NCBI GenBank assembly: GCA_017428385.1
Contig: JAFRQX010000015.1
Span: 1-32,289, forward strand
Reading direction: 5' to 3'
Source: Clostridia bacterium
GTDB lineage: Bacteria > Bacillota > Clostridia > Christensenellales > Aristaeellaceae
Length of the DNA: 32,289 bases
Part shown: positions 1-8,221 of the stretch, in pieces
Layout of the letters: every line of letters starts with the position of its first letter
Numbering within the stretch: position 1 is the stretch's first letter
Position numbers and translations under genes: made by a program
The notes under the pieces: generated by a model
The model's database searches: none
What the model saw: only the letters and a program-made list of their open reading frames with translations
What the model was told of the DNA's origin: nothing

Positions 1-3000
1 CTCAAGCTGGGGACGATACTCCTCCACAAAAGCGGTTTCATCCTCTATATGATCCGTTTTGTAATCCAGCAGGATCCATCCGTCGCCTTCCCTGAAAGCG
101 CAGTCGATCATTCCCTGTACAATCATACCCCGTTCCTGCACATACAGGTTGAAATCCCATTCCCTGTGGACTTCCGGACTGGCCAGCATCCGTTTTCCGA
201 TTTCGGAAGCAAAGAACCTGCTGATAATTTCCGGACGGATCCACGCCGCTTCTTCCGGTGTAAATACCTGTTCACTGACCAGCCTGTCCCGGATGGCAAT
301 CAGCTGCTCCTCATCCGTTCCGCCTTCCTGCCGGACAGCATCCAGATTCACCAGTGACAGGAAACGGTGGATCACAGTACCCCTGGCTGCGCCTCCTGCT
401 TCCTTTACAGGATCCATAAACGATGGTCTGCTGCCCGTCTCATACTTCCGGAGCATCCGCTCCACATAATCCGGCGTCCGCTTCTCTTCCGGCGTCTGTT
501 CCTCATCCTCCAGGAAGATACGGTTACGTGCATTCCGGAGCAAGGCTGTCACGGAGTATTTTTTCAACCGGTTTTCGTCTTCCGGAAGCAAATTTTGATC
601 AGAATCATTCTTCCACAGTTCATCCACAGGCGGTGCAGAAAGTAAGGTTTCAACCCATGATTTCAGGCTGTGGATAACTTCAGGTCTTTCCACAGTTTTC
701 TGTTGAATACTATCAAAAATCCTTATTTTATAAGGCTTTGAAGCCTGTGCAAAGCTTGTGGATTTCTTGTCGTCATCCATCAGTGCAGGCATAATCAGAT
801 CCAGATAATCTGAGGCAGCCAGCGTTCTGTGGTCCCCGGGAGGCATGTACCAGATCGGCCGGTCAGTATCCGTTCCGACCAGGAACAATTTTTCCTGTGC
901 CCGGGTGATTGCCACATAGAGAAGACAAATTTTTTCCGCCTTCACGTCATGGTCTTTTTTCCATGTGAAGATTTCATCCGCAGCCGTTTTCCGGCACAAC
1001 CGCCACTCCGGAACCTTGTAGCGCAGGCACAGACCCAGCTCTTCATCCAGCTGCACCCGTTCTCCGGCTCTGCCCTTCAGTCCCTTATCCAGCCCCAGGC
1101 AGAATACCACCGGGAACTGAAGACCCTTGGATTTGTGCATGGTCATGATCCGGACCAGGTCATCATCATTTCCCAGAGCCGAAGCGGCCTGCATTTCACC
1201 GCCGGATGCCTGCTCCGACAGGAAATTCAGGAAATCCCTCAGACTGTATATTCCATGATCCGCTGCCTGTTCCGCCTGAAGGCAGAGGCTTCTGAGGTTC
1301 TTTTTGGCGGCATTTCCGTGATCAGACGCTCCGTAGATCGCACACAGCAGCGTATCTTCCAGCAGATACCAGAGGAAATCTGAAATCTGTGTCCGCGGAG
1401 CCAGGAAGCGCCATCCCTCCAGCTTATCCTTTACTTCCCGGCATTTCATTCCCAGAGAACTGTTCTCTTCCGCCATCATTTCAAAAGCCTGCCAGAAAGG
1501 CTTCTTCCTGCCGGTGTATTTCAGACGGATATGGCTCAGTTCCTCTTCCGTAAAATCAAAAGGCGGATTCACCAGAGCAGTCAGCAGGGGAAGATCCAGA
1601 TGCGGATTATCTACCAGCATCAACAGATTTCGGAAAACAATGACCTCCTGCTGTTCAAAAAAGCCGCCTTTCCCATCAAAGAAGACCGGAATGCCCCGCT
1701 CCTTCAGCAAATCCGTCAGTTTCGGTCCATCCGTACTGACTTCCGGCATCAGGATCATCATATCCTTATATCTGTATTTTTTCTCCTCTATCATTTCCCG
1801 GATCTGTTCCGCGGTATGATCTGCAATAACCTCCAGGCGGGTCTGCTCCTCTCCTACATTCAGCAGATCCACCATTACGGGGAGCTGTCCTTCACAGTCA
1901 GTCCTGCCGGCCCGCAGTTCATCTGACGGCGCGTATTCCAGATCCGCCGCCTCTTTCCGCATCACATCCCGGAAGATTATATTGGCTGTTTCCAGTACTT
2001 CCGGACGGGAACGGAAGTTTTCCTGCAGAAAAATGCATTTTCCCGCATCCGGATCATGATCCGTGATTCGGGAAAGAAACAGTTTCGGGTTGGCCTGACG
2101 GAAGCGATAGATGCTCTGCTTCACGTCTCCGACCATAAACAGGGTGTTGTTTTCCCCGGCCAGTGCCTGGATCAGGGCATCCTGAACAGAGGATACGTCC
2201 TGGCATTCATCCACAAATATCCGCTGGTAACGGCTCCTGACTGATTCCCTGACAGCTTCATCCTGAAGAATTGCCAGGGCTTTGTGCTCCAAATCGGTAA
2301 AATCAAGCACACAGGCCCGGGCTTTATTCTTTTCATATGCCAGATGGGTTTCTTCCGTAATTCTCGCCAGGCCCTGCAGGGAATTACGGATTCCCGTAAA
2401 CTCCCTGGTGATTTTCTGGTGATCCGGCAAAATCCAGGTTTGCAGTTCACCGCAGATCTCTTTCAGCTGTTTCCTGTAGTTCTGGTATCGGTCTTTCCAG
2501 TCAATCTCCCGGTCGTTCAGGTTTTTAAGGCCCGGAATCTTGCAGAAACCCTTCTCCAGCTCATCCCGGCTGACATCTTCACCGTCTCTCCATCGACAAA
2601 GCGTATCCACCCGCTTCTGATCCTCAATGAAAACAGGACGGTAAGCCTCCTGCTTCTCGTATTCATCAAACATATCCGCCTGCTGCCGCAGAATAATCTG
2701 AAGCCGCAGGATTTTTTCATTAACCATCCGGGATACTGTACGGAACCAGGGATGATCCCTGTCCACAAACAGCGGAACGTCTTCGGCCTTTTCCTTCAGC
2801 CAGCCGAAAGGATCCGGAAGACTCATGATGAAGCCCCAAACAGTTGTGACGATCGTCCGGGCTTCTCCCGGTTCATACTGCCGGATAAAGGACAGGTAAT
2901 CCTCGTCGCCTTCATCCCGCAGTTTGTTGCATGCCTGGCGGAAAGCGTCCGCGAACAGCTGTTCCCTCTGTGCACCGGTACTGATCTGGAAGAACGGATC

Positions 3001-3333
3001 AACCCCTACAATCTGAAACTCCTGACGGATCAGATGCTGACAGAAGGCGTGAATCGTACAGATTTCCATGGCGGACGCTTTTTCCGCCGCCGATGCAATA
3101 ATCGGATCCTTTCTTTCCGCCAGCAATCTTTTCCGGATCTTTTCCTTCATTTCCGCTGCTGCCGCATTCGTAAACGTAATGACTAAAAAAGAAAAAGGGT
3201 CTGCTCCCTCCCGGATCAGCCTCACAATTCTTTCAATCATGACAGCAGTTTTACCGCTGCCGGCCGCAGCGGAACAGATCAGCTTCTGCGAAGAAGAACT
3301 GATCACCCTTTGCTGGTCTTCTGTCCACATCAT
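1..3333 (-). CDS. addA: ATP-dependent helicase/nuclease subunit A (AddA), 3' end beyond the window
   Basis: The frame stays open from the ATG at 3333 to base 1 (1111 codons), so only the last part of the usual roughly 1150-1250 residues is missing. AddA is the UvrD-family helicase and nuclease subunit of AddAB, which processes double-strand breaks for RecA-mediated recombination. Visible motifs are Walker A AAAGSGKT (residues 22-29), motif Ia ITFTNAAAAEMKEKI, motif II VDECQDVSSVQ near residue 374, GDVKQSIYRFR, MHKSKGLQFPVV and motif VI LYVAITRAQEKL. Close to the left edge lies the C-terminal nuclease signature, with QGMIDC followed by ILLDYKTD and RPQLE. The SD GGAG lies 5 nt before the first ATG and 8 nt before a second ATG at 3330, so either could be used. 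addB, usually upstream of addA, is not there: the next gene upstream is recF, beyond a parS-bearing spacer. Confidence 0.96.
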   Translation of the reverse strand, partial: MMWTEDQQRVISSSSQKLICSAAAGSGKTAVMIERIVRLIREGADPFSFLVITFTNAAAAEMKEKIRKRLLAERKDPIIASAAEKASAMEICTIHAFCQHLIRQEFQIVGVDPFFQISTGAQREQLFADAFRQACNKLRDEGDEDYLSFIRQYEPGEARTIVTTVWGFIMSLPDPFGWLKEKAEDVPLFVDRDHPWFRTVSRMVNEKILRLQIILRQQADMFDEYEKQEAYRPVFIEDQKRVDTLCRWRDGEDVSRDELEKGFCKIPGLKNLNDREIDWKDRYQNYRKQLKEICGELQTWILPDHQKITREFTGIRNSLQGLARITEETHLAYEKNKARACVLDFTDLEHKALAILQDEAVRESVRSRYQRIFVDECQDVSSVQDALIQALAGENNTLFMVGDVKQSIYRFRQANPKLFLSRITDHDPDAGKCIFLQENFRSRPEVLETANIIFRDVMRKEAADLEYAPSDELRAGRTDCEGQLPVMVDLLNVGEEQTRLEVIADHTAEQIREMIEEKKYRYKDMMILMPEVSTDGPKLTDLLKERGIPVFFDGKGGFFEQQEVIVFRNLLMLVDNPHLDLPLLTALVNPPFDFTEEELSHIRLKYTGRKKPFWQAFEMMAEENSSLGMKCREVKDKLEGWRFLAPRTQISDFLWYLLEDTLLCAIYGASDHGNAAKKNLRSLCLQAEQAADHGIYSLRDFLNFLSEQASGGEMQAASALGNDDDLVRIMTMHKSKGLQFPVVFCLGLDKGLKGRAGERVQLDEELGLCLRYKVPEWRLCRKTAADEIFTWKKDHDVKAEKICLLYVAITRAQEKLFLVGTDTDRPIWYMPPGDHRTLAASDYLDLIMPALMDDDKKSTSFAQASKPYKIRIFDSIQQKTVERPEVIHSLKSWVETLLSAPPVDELWKNDSDQNLLPEDENRLKKYSVTALLRNARNRIFLEDEEQTPEEKRTPDYVERMLRKYETGSRPSFMDPVKEAGGAARGTVIHRFLSLVNLDAVRQEGGTDEEQLIAIRDRLVSEQVFTPEEAAWIRPEIISRFFASEIGKRMLASPEVHREWDFNLYVQERGMIVQGMIDCAFREGDGWILLDYKTDHIEDETAFVEEYRPQLE
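609..765. other. Cluster of DnaA-box-like nonamers inside addA
   Basis: Five CCACA/TGTGG-containing sites lie in 157 bp: TCTTCCACA (609-617), TCATCCACA (620-628), a perfect TGTGGATAA (669-677), CTTTCCACA (686-694) and TGTGGATTT (757-765). An A/T-rich stretch with the inverted repeat CCTTAT-TTT-ATAAGG (721-735) lies among them. The segment encodes what looks like a linker between the helicase and nuclease parts of AddA. Only one site is perfect, so a role in DnaA binding is inference. Confidence 0.3.
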
Positions 3334-3350
3334 AAAATCTCCGATTTTAT

Positions 3351-3385
3351 AATTCAGAATTCAGAATTAAGAATTCAGAATTATA
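3351..3385 (+). repeat. Heptad repeat array, left arm (AATTCAG units)
   Basis: Five consecutive 7-bp units read AATTCAG, AATTCAG, AATTAAG, AATTCAG, AATTATA. An inverted copy of the same array lies at 3626-3659, so the two arrays enclose the parS spacer. They start 17 bp upstream of the addA start codon. Confidence 0.8.
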
Positions 3386-3456
3386 TATACTGCGTCCTCA
3401 TGGCATTGGTTTTATTTGTTCCCTGCAACCTATATTATTAAACCAGTTTACCTTAT

Positions 3457-3472
3457 TGTTTCACGTGAAACA
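3457..3472. promoter_or_regulatory. parS: parS site 1 (ParB/Spo0J binding)
   Basis: The 16-bp perfect palindrome TGTTTCACGTGAAACA matches the Bacillus-type parS consensus TGTTNCACGTGAAACA. Here it extends to a 20-bp palindrome (3455-3474). ParB loads here and recruits SMC for origin segregation. The spacer between addA and recF holds no gene otherwise. Confidence 0.92.
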
Positions 3473-3563
3473 ATATCGTCTATAACCTACTTTTAGCTAT
3501 ATCTGTTGTGTAGCCAATTGTCAAGTTTTATAACATCCTTATAGATCAATGATTCATGATGAA

Positions 3564-3579
3564 TGTTTCACGTGAAACA
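3564..3579. promoter_or_regulatory. parS: parS site 2 (ParB/Spo0J binding)
   Basis: This is a second perfect TGTTTCACGTGAAACA, 107 bp from the first in centre-to-centre distance and in the same spacer. Two perfect copies in a 292-bp gene-free spacer next to recF and dnaN strongly indicate an origin-proximal centromere. Confidence 0.92.
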
Positions 3580-3625
3580 ATCAGCTGGATATATATAAAC
3601 CATAATATATAAGTATCGTAAACAT

Positions 3626-3659
3626 TTAATTCTGAATTTTGAATTCTGAATTCTGAATT
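3626..3659 (-). repeat. Heptad repeat array, right arm, forming the recF 3' end
   Basis: Read on the minus strand the units are AATTCAG, AATTCAG, AATTCAA, AATTCAG, followed by AATTAA. This is the inverted partner of the array at 3351-3385. It lies inside the recF reading frame and supplies its last residues and stop codon. Confidence 0.8.
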
Positions 3660-4765
3660 TCTTCTACCCTTGCCTCGCCTGCGTCAGCTGATACTTTCCA
3701 CATCTTATCCACCTTTTCACAGTCCACGTCATCCCGGTCTGCACAGGTGATGAAGGTCTGGAAGGAGCTGATCTCTCCGATCAGGCAGGCCCTGCGTTTC
3801 CGATCCAGTTCACTCATCACGTCATCCAGGAGAAGCACCGGTTCCTCTCCGCTCTGATCCCTCAGAATCTGCATCTGGGATAGTTTCATACTGAGAGCTG
3901 CAGTCCGGATCTGCCCCTGGCTTGCAAACTGCTTCATCTGGTTTTTATTTAATGTGAGAATGAGATCATCACGGTGTGGTCCAACAGAAGTAAAACCCAT
4001 CCGGATATCATCTTCCCTGTTTTCCCTGAACAGTCGACAAAGTACTTCTTCTATTTCTGTTTCTTCCTTTACAGAAGAATGATAGGAGAGGCGGAAAACT
4101 TCATCCGTATCGGAAACCCGCTGATAGGTTTCCTTTGCGGATTCTGACAACAGCGAAACGATTCTTCTTCTTTCACGGATAATCACCGCGGCAGGAGCAG
4201 CCATTGTTTCCTCAAAAGCAGAAAGCATGGAGGTATCGGCATAGGAATTTGCCCGCAGGTTCCGGATCAGGGCATTCCGCTGATCCATACAGGTCCGATA
4301 TTGCTGCAAGGCAATGAAATAACCCCTGTTGATCTGGCTGATCATCATATCCAGATAACGCCGCCGAAGGGAAGGTCCTTCCTTGATCAGTCCAAGATCT
4401 TCAGGAGAAAAGATCACGCAGCGCAGGCAGCCCATCATATCGGAAAACTTTGCGATCTTTTTTCCATCCATCAGGATAGATTTTTTCTGTGCTTCATCAG
4501 GATGAAAGCGTACGGCGATTTCACGCTGGCCCAACGAATTGCGGATGGAGACAGAAGAAAGAGCAAACGCTTCACCGTTTTTAACCGCGTTGGCGTCATT
4601 TGAAATCCGATGGGAACGGCCCAGTGAACAGTAATGAATTGCCTCAAGCAGATTCGTCTTGCCGGATCCGTTCCTGCCGAAAAACAGATTGACGCCCGGA
4701 TGGGGGTGAAGTGTCAGCTCGCTGTAATTTCTGAAGTTTTTGAGTTTCAGTTCTTCTATCAGCAT
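3626..4765 (-). CDS. recF: DNA replication and repair protein RecF
   Basis: RecF is an SMC/ABC-type ATPase that helps load RecA at single-strand gaps. From the ATG at 4765 the product has 379 residues. Walker A GRNGSGKT is at residues 30-37, followed by LLEAIHYCSLGRSHR. An ABC signature-like FASQGQIRTAALSMK and Walker B EEPVLLLDDVMSELD are near the C-terminus. The start is chosen because the conserved family N-terminus (MLIEELKLKNFRNY) begins there. An in-frame ATG eight codons upstream (4789) lies in the arm of a hairpin, and neither start has a convincing SD. The last 11 or so residues (IQNSEFKIQN) are encoded by the heptad repeat array and probably are not part of the ancestral protein. 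The small S4-domain gene often found between dnaN and recF in Firmicutes is absent. Confidence 0.95.
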   Translation of the reverse strand: MLIEELKLKNFRNYSELTLHPHPGVNLFFGRNGSGKTNLLEAIHYCSLGRSHRISNDANAVKNGEAFALSSVSIRNSLGQREIAVRFHPDEAQKKSILMDGKKIAKFSDMMGCLRCVIFSPEDLGLIKEGPSLRRRYLDMMISQINRGYFIALQQYRTCMDQRNALIRNLRANSYADTSMLSAFEETMAAPAAVIIRERRRIVSLLSESAKETYQRVSDTDEVFRLSYHSSVKEETEIEEVLCRLFRENREDDIRMGFTSVGPHRDDLILTLNKNQMKQFASQGQIRTAALSMKLSQMQILRDQSGEEPVLLLDDVMSELDRKRRACLIGEISSFQTFITCADRDDVDCEKVDKMWKVSADAGEARVEEIQNSEFKIQN

Positions 4766-4770
4766 CTTCT

Positions 4771-4815
4771 TTAAAACAGAAAACGGCATGATCCGGAATC
4801 CGGACAGCCGTTTTC
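4771..4815 (-). other. Hairpin between dnaN and recF
   Basis: On the minus strand, arms GAAAACGGC and GCCGTTTTC (plus positions 4807-4815 and 4779-4787) pair perfectly around a 19-nt loop containing two TCCGGA copies. TGTTTTAAAG follows. It may be a weak terminator or attenuator between dnaN and recF. It covers the upstream candidate ATG of recF, which argues against that start. Confidence 0.5.
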
Positions 4816-4832
4816 AGATGATATCCTTTATC

Positions 4833-5948
4833 TTACTGGAAAACACGTACCGGCAGAATCAGGTAGAGATAATCATTACCCTTCTGAGGAACAACCACGC
4901 AGGGGCTGACGCTGGAATTAAACTTCATGCACAGCTCCTCATCAGGAACATTCCTGATCACATCCGTAATATACCTGGCATTGAATGCAATATCAATGGG
5001 CTCACCGTTCAGGGAAGCTTCCATTTCTTCTTCCACGTCACCCAGTTCCGCATTGGAAGAAATCTTCAGGACGTCATCCCGGAAGCTCATCTTGATCAGG
5101 TTATTTTTACCTTCACGGGCCATCAGACTTGCACGTTCAATTGCATCCTGGACGTTGCTCTTGTTTGCCAGCGCTTCTGTCTTGAAATCAGAAGGCAGGA
5201 TGCGGCGGTAATCAATATATTCACCGGCCAGCAGAACACTGGACAGGCGGATATTTCCAAAGGTGCACTGCATTCTTCCTTTATCCACCAGCAGCGTGCA
5301 GAAGGCATCGTCATCAGGAAGAATCTTGGTCAGTTCATTCAGCACTTTTCCGGGAATCACAGCGCTGACCACATCAACGCCTGCCGGCAGTTCAAAAGGC
5401 TGGAACAATTTATACATAGCCAGGCGGAATCCATCCAGCGCAACCAGCCGTGCTTCACTGCGGTTCACTTCCAGCAGGCTGCCGGTCAGGATCTGCCGGC
5501 TTTCATCTGTGGCAATAGCGAATACCACATGAGAGATCATATCCTTAAACTTGTTCTGCTGGATCTTCACGGCGGAACCGGTTTTCATCGGATTGATTTC
5601 CGGATATTCAGCCGGATTCATTACAGCCAGGGAGCTGCGGTTCTTCATGCAGCGAATGGTGGCTGAACGATGATCCTGCTCCGTGATTGTGACGGTACCG
5701 GAAGGCATTTTACGGATCATTTCCGTAAAGATCCTGCCGGGCAGCACCGTCTGGCCTTCTTCCTGCACGGAAGCGGCATTGGTGTATTCAATTGTCAGTG
5801 ACCCATCGGAACAGGTCATCATGACACGGTTCTCTTCGGCTGAAATCAGCACACCTTCCAGGATTTGTTTTGCCGGACGGGGGGACAGTGCTCTGGTGAC
5901 GATGTTGAGTCCTTCAAGCAGGTCCTGAGAGTTCATGGATAGGATCAT
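4833..5948 (-). CDS. dnaN: DNA polymerase III sliding clamp, beta subunit
   Basis: This is the ring-shaped processivity clamp of the replicative polymerase. At 371 residues it has the family length and three-domain layout. The N-terminus MILSMNSQDLLEGL followed by RALSPRPAKQILEGVLI aligns with the usual clamp start, and the C-terminus ends in DYLYLILPVRVF, typical of beta clamps, which finish with a conserved LPVR/LPM-type tail. The ATG at 5948 is preceded by GAGG ten bases upstream. recF lies downstream on the same strand, the classic replication-locus order. The usual dnaA is not upstream: a 349-bp gene-free block and then pgsA are found there. Confidence 0.97.
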   Translation of the reverse strand: MILSMNSQDLLEGLNIVTRALSPRPAKQILEGVLISAEENRVMMTCSDGSLTIEYTNAASVQEEGQTVLPGRIFTEMIRKMPSGTVTITEQDHRSATIRCMKNRSSLAVMNPAEYPEINPMKTGSAVKIQQNKFKDMISHVVFAIATDESRQILTGSLLEVNRSEARLVALDGFRLAMYKLFQPFELPAGVDVVSAVIPGKVLNELTKILPDDDAFCTLLVDKGRMQCTFGNIRLSSVLLAGEYIDYRRILPSDFKTEALANKSNVQDAIERASLMAREGKNNLIKMSFRDDVLKISSNAELGDVEEEMEASLNGEPIDIAFNARYITDVIRNVPDEELCMKFNSSVSPCVVVPQKGNDYLYLILPVRVFQ

Positions 5949-6297
5949 TTCGGTTCAACCTCTTTCGTTTGAAAACGCGGAATGCTCTTATTGATATAAG
6001 AACAAGTCGTTGTAGTAATAGAACATGTGAAAACTGTGGAGAACACGGCAAAAGAATGAAATAATTCATTTGCTGCGGTGGAAAAAATGTGAATATGCAT
6101 GCCGGTTATCAACAGGATTCCTGTTATTATTCCATATCAGCTCATACAAATCCTTCTTTTTGGGAAGGAACAGGAAAGAGCGGACAGGGATAACCGGTTC
6201 CGGTGGATGAAAACGGAGTGGAAACAGGTTCAGTAATCCACAGTTTTCAGTGAATTCACCGGGCTGGGGAAAAGCGGATGTGGAAATCGGAAGGCCT
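5949..6297. other. Gene-free block upstream of dnaN; candidate origin or dnaN control region
   Basis: No coding frame with start and SD was seen. Near-consensus DnaA nonamers are TGTGGAGAA (6035-6043), TTATCAACA (6106-6114) and TAATCCACA (6234-6242), each one mismatch from TTATCCACA or its complement, plus TGTGGAAAT (6279-6287, two mismatches). A 15-bp palindrome AACAGG-ATT-CCTGTT (6112-6126) adjoins the second box, and CTTAT-TGAT-ATAAG lies at 5987-6000. With dnaN, recF and parS alongside, this is a plausible oriC component, but no perfect box and no strongly A/T-rich unwinding element is obvious. Confidence 0.4.
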
Positions 6298-6831
6298 TTA
6301 TTTTTCAGACAAAACAGAGGCGTTCCTCACAAAATAATCCACAGCGGATCCCAGGGTAAGCAATACGACAATGCCGGCTAAAACCGCCAGCGGCCAGCAC
6401 TCATAAACAGAAAGATTCAGGATCAGCATCGCGCTGATCAGGATCATCTGGCAGGCGGTTTTCCACTTGCCGAGCGGACCGGCGGCAATTACGTTTCCTT
6501 TGGTGACGGCAACCATCCGCAGTCCGTCCACTGCCAGTTCCCGGCAGAGAATGATGATCACAATCCACGCGGGCATCATCTTCAGGTAAACCAGCATAAT
6601 GAGCGTGGTCAGCACAAGGAGTTTATCTGCCACAGGATCGATGAATTTGCCGAAATCCGTAACCAGGTTCCGTTTCCGGGCAATCTTTCCGTCCAGGAAA
6701 TCTGTCAGGCAGCCGATGATAAACAGTACCGCGGCAATGATCCGGCAGGTGTCAGACGGAAAATGGAGAAGCGTCACAATGGCCGGAATACACAATACCC
6801 GGGCAACGCTCAGTTTATTCGGAAGGTTCAA
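6298..6831 (-). CDS. pgsA: CDP-diacylglycerol--glycerol-3-phosphate 3-phosphatidyltransferase
   Basis: This integral membrane enzyme makes phosphatidylglycerol phosphate, the committed step to phosphatidylglycerol and cardiolipin. The 177-residue product has the CDP-alcohol phosphotransferase signature DG-x2-AR-x8-G-x3-D-x3-D in the stretch from DFLDGKIARK to FGKFIDPVADK, and several hydrophobic helices. The start codon is TTG at 6831-6829. It overlaps the rimO stop as TTGA, with GAGAGG about ten bases upstream inside the rimO end, so translation is probably coupled to rimO. The rimO-pgsA pairing is common in Clostridia. Confidence 0.95.
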   Translation of the reverse strand: MNLPNKLSVARVLCIPAIVTLLHFPSDTCRIIAAVLFIIGCLTDFLDGKIARKRNLVTDFGKFIDPVADKLLVLTTLIMLVYLKMMPAWIVIIILCRELAVDGLRMVAVTKGNVIAAGPLGKWKTACQMILISAMLILNLSVYECWPLAVLAGIVVLLTLGSAVDYFVRNASVLSEK

Positions 6832-8144
6832 AGCATTTTACCTCTCAAGTCATATTCTTCAGCGGAGAGAATCCTGACAGGAATGAACTGTCCGGGCTGG
6901 GGACGGGCTTCCCCGCAGGAAACATAGATTTCTCCGTCTGTTTCGGGAGCTTCACGGCAGCTGCGGCCCAGGACGTTGCCCCGGCCGTCAGTATCGGTAA
7001 CCAGCACCTGTTCCACAGAACCGACCCTGGCCAGGTTGCGCTTCAGGGAAATCTTCTGCTGCAGGGTCATGAGGCGGTCCAGCCGCTCCTGTTTGATTTC
7101 TTCGGGAATCTGGTCAGGCATTTTCGCGGCGGGAGTTCCTTCTTCCGGCGAATAGGCAAAGGCGCCAAGCCGGTCAAATTCTGTTTCCTCCACGAAGTCC
7201 AGCAGTTCACGGAACTGGTCTTCTGTTTCACCCGGGAAACCGACAATCAGGGAAGTTCTCAGCGTCAGGTTTCTTGCACGGGCGCCGCGGACACAGCGGA
7301 GGATATCCTCCCGGGTTCCCCGCCGGTGCATGCGGCGAAGCAAATCAGCGTTGATATGCTGCACCGGAATATCCAGGTAGGGACAGACGTTGTCGGTATC
7401 CGCCAGGACGTCCAGCAGTTCATCATTCGTTTCATCCGGATAGCAGTACAGTACCCGGAGCCAGTCCACGCCGTCGATAGCGGCGGCTTTCCGCATCAGG
7501 TCAGGAAGAGTGGTATGGGGATGATCCTCCGTTCCGTAACGGGTGGTATCCTGGGCCACCAGAATATGCTCCCGGACGCCGGAACCCGCCAGGGATGTGA
7601 TTTCCCGGAGAATGGCCTTCTCATCCCGGCTGCGATAGGGTCCGCGGATCATCGGAATGGCACAGAAGGTGCAGCGGTTGGAACATCCTTCACCGATCCG
7701 GATGTAGGCTGAATATCCCGGTGTGGTCAGAACCCGGTCGTGTTCATAATAGCTGAAGTCATCGCTGCAAAGGCAGGGACGCTCTGAACCGAGTGCTTTA
7801 TTGATAGCTGCCGGCAGTTCCGCATACTGGTTGACGCCCAGCAGCACGTCAATTTCCGGAATATCCTTCAGCAGGTCTCCGGAATAACGCTGGCTGAGGC
7901 AGCCGGTCACGACCAGGACCTTGCAGCGGCCGGTGGTTTTATATTCCGCCATATCCAGGATGGTATTGACGGATTCTTCCTTGGCAGGATCAATGAACCC
8001 GCAGGTGTTCACCAGCAGGACATCCGCTTCCGCCGGATTACTTGTGATCACAAAGCCCTTTTCCTTCAGCAGGCCGAGCGCTGTTTCCGTGTCAACCCGG
8101 TTCTTGTTGCAGCCGAGGGAAATCGCTCCGACAGAATAGGCCAT
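6828..8144 (-). CDS. rimO: Ribosomal protein S12 methylthiotransferase RimO
   Basis: RimO is a radical SAM enzyme with two Fe-S clusters that adds a methylthio group to an aspartate of ribosomal protein S12. The product has 438 residues. The N-terminal UPF0004 domain supplies Cys12 (SLGCNKN), Cys48 (VNTCGF) and Cys82 (TGCLSQRY). The radical SAM motif C-x3-C-x2-C is at Cys154/158/161 (EGCSNRCTFCAIP), and a TRAM-like domain closes the protein. The SLGCNKNRVDTE signature favours RimO over MiaB. The start at 8144 has AGAGGAAGG just upstream. The frame extends upstream to other ATGs, but those overlap the SD and the promoter. pgsA overlaps its 3' end. Confidence 0.95.
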   Translation of the reverse strand: MAYSVGAISLGCNKNRVDTETALGLLKEKGFVITSNPAEADVLLVNTCGFIDPAKEESVNTILDMAEYKTTGRCKVLVVTGCLSQRYSGDLLKDIPEIDVLLGVNQYAELPAAINKALGSERPCLCSDDFSYYEHDRVLTTPGYSAYIRIGEGCSNRCTFCAIPMIRGPYRSRDEKAILREITSLAGSGVREHILVAQDTTRYGTEDHPHTTLPDLMRKAAAIDGVDWLRVLYCYPDETNDELLDVLADTDNVCPYLDIPVQHINADLLRRMHRRGTREDILRCVRGARARNLTLRTSLIVGFPGETEDQFRELLDFVEETEFDRLGAFAYSPEEGTPAAKMPDQIPEEIKQERLDRLMTLQQKISLKRNLARVGSVEQVLVTDTDGRGNVLGRSCREAPETDGEIYVSCGEARPQPGQFIPVRILSAEEYDLRGKML

Positions 8145-8188
8145 GAAATGCCCTTCCTCTCCCATAAACGTTGATGTATACAGATGGA

Positions 8189-8217
8189 AGTATACCATGT
8201 TTCAGGCGGTTTGAAAA
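8189..8217 (-). promoter_or_regulatory. Promoter of rimO-pgsA
   Basis: On the minus strand, -35 TTTTCA (8217-8212), a 17-bp spacer and -10 TATACT (8194-8189), preceded by a TG. It lies back to back with the polA promoter. Confidence 0.6.
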
Positions 8218-8221
8218 GGAA

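Noticed and set aside
2284..3186. 300-codon frame on the plus strand within the first gene
   Set aside because: It is antisense to AddA helicase motifs read on the minus strand.
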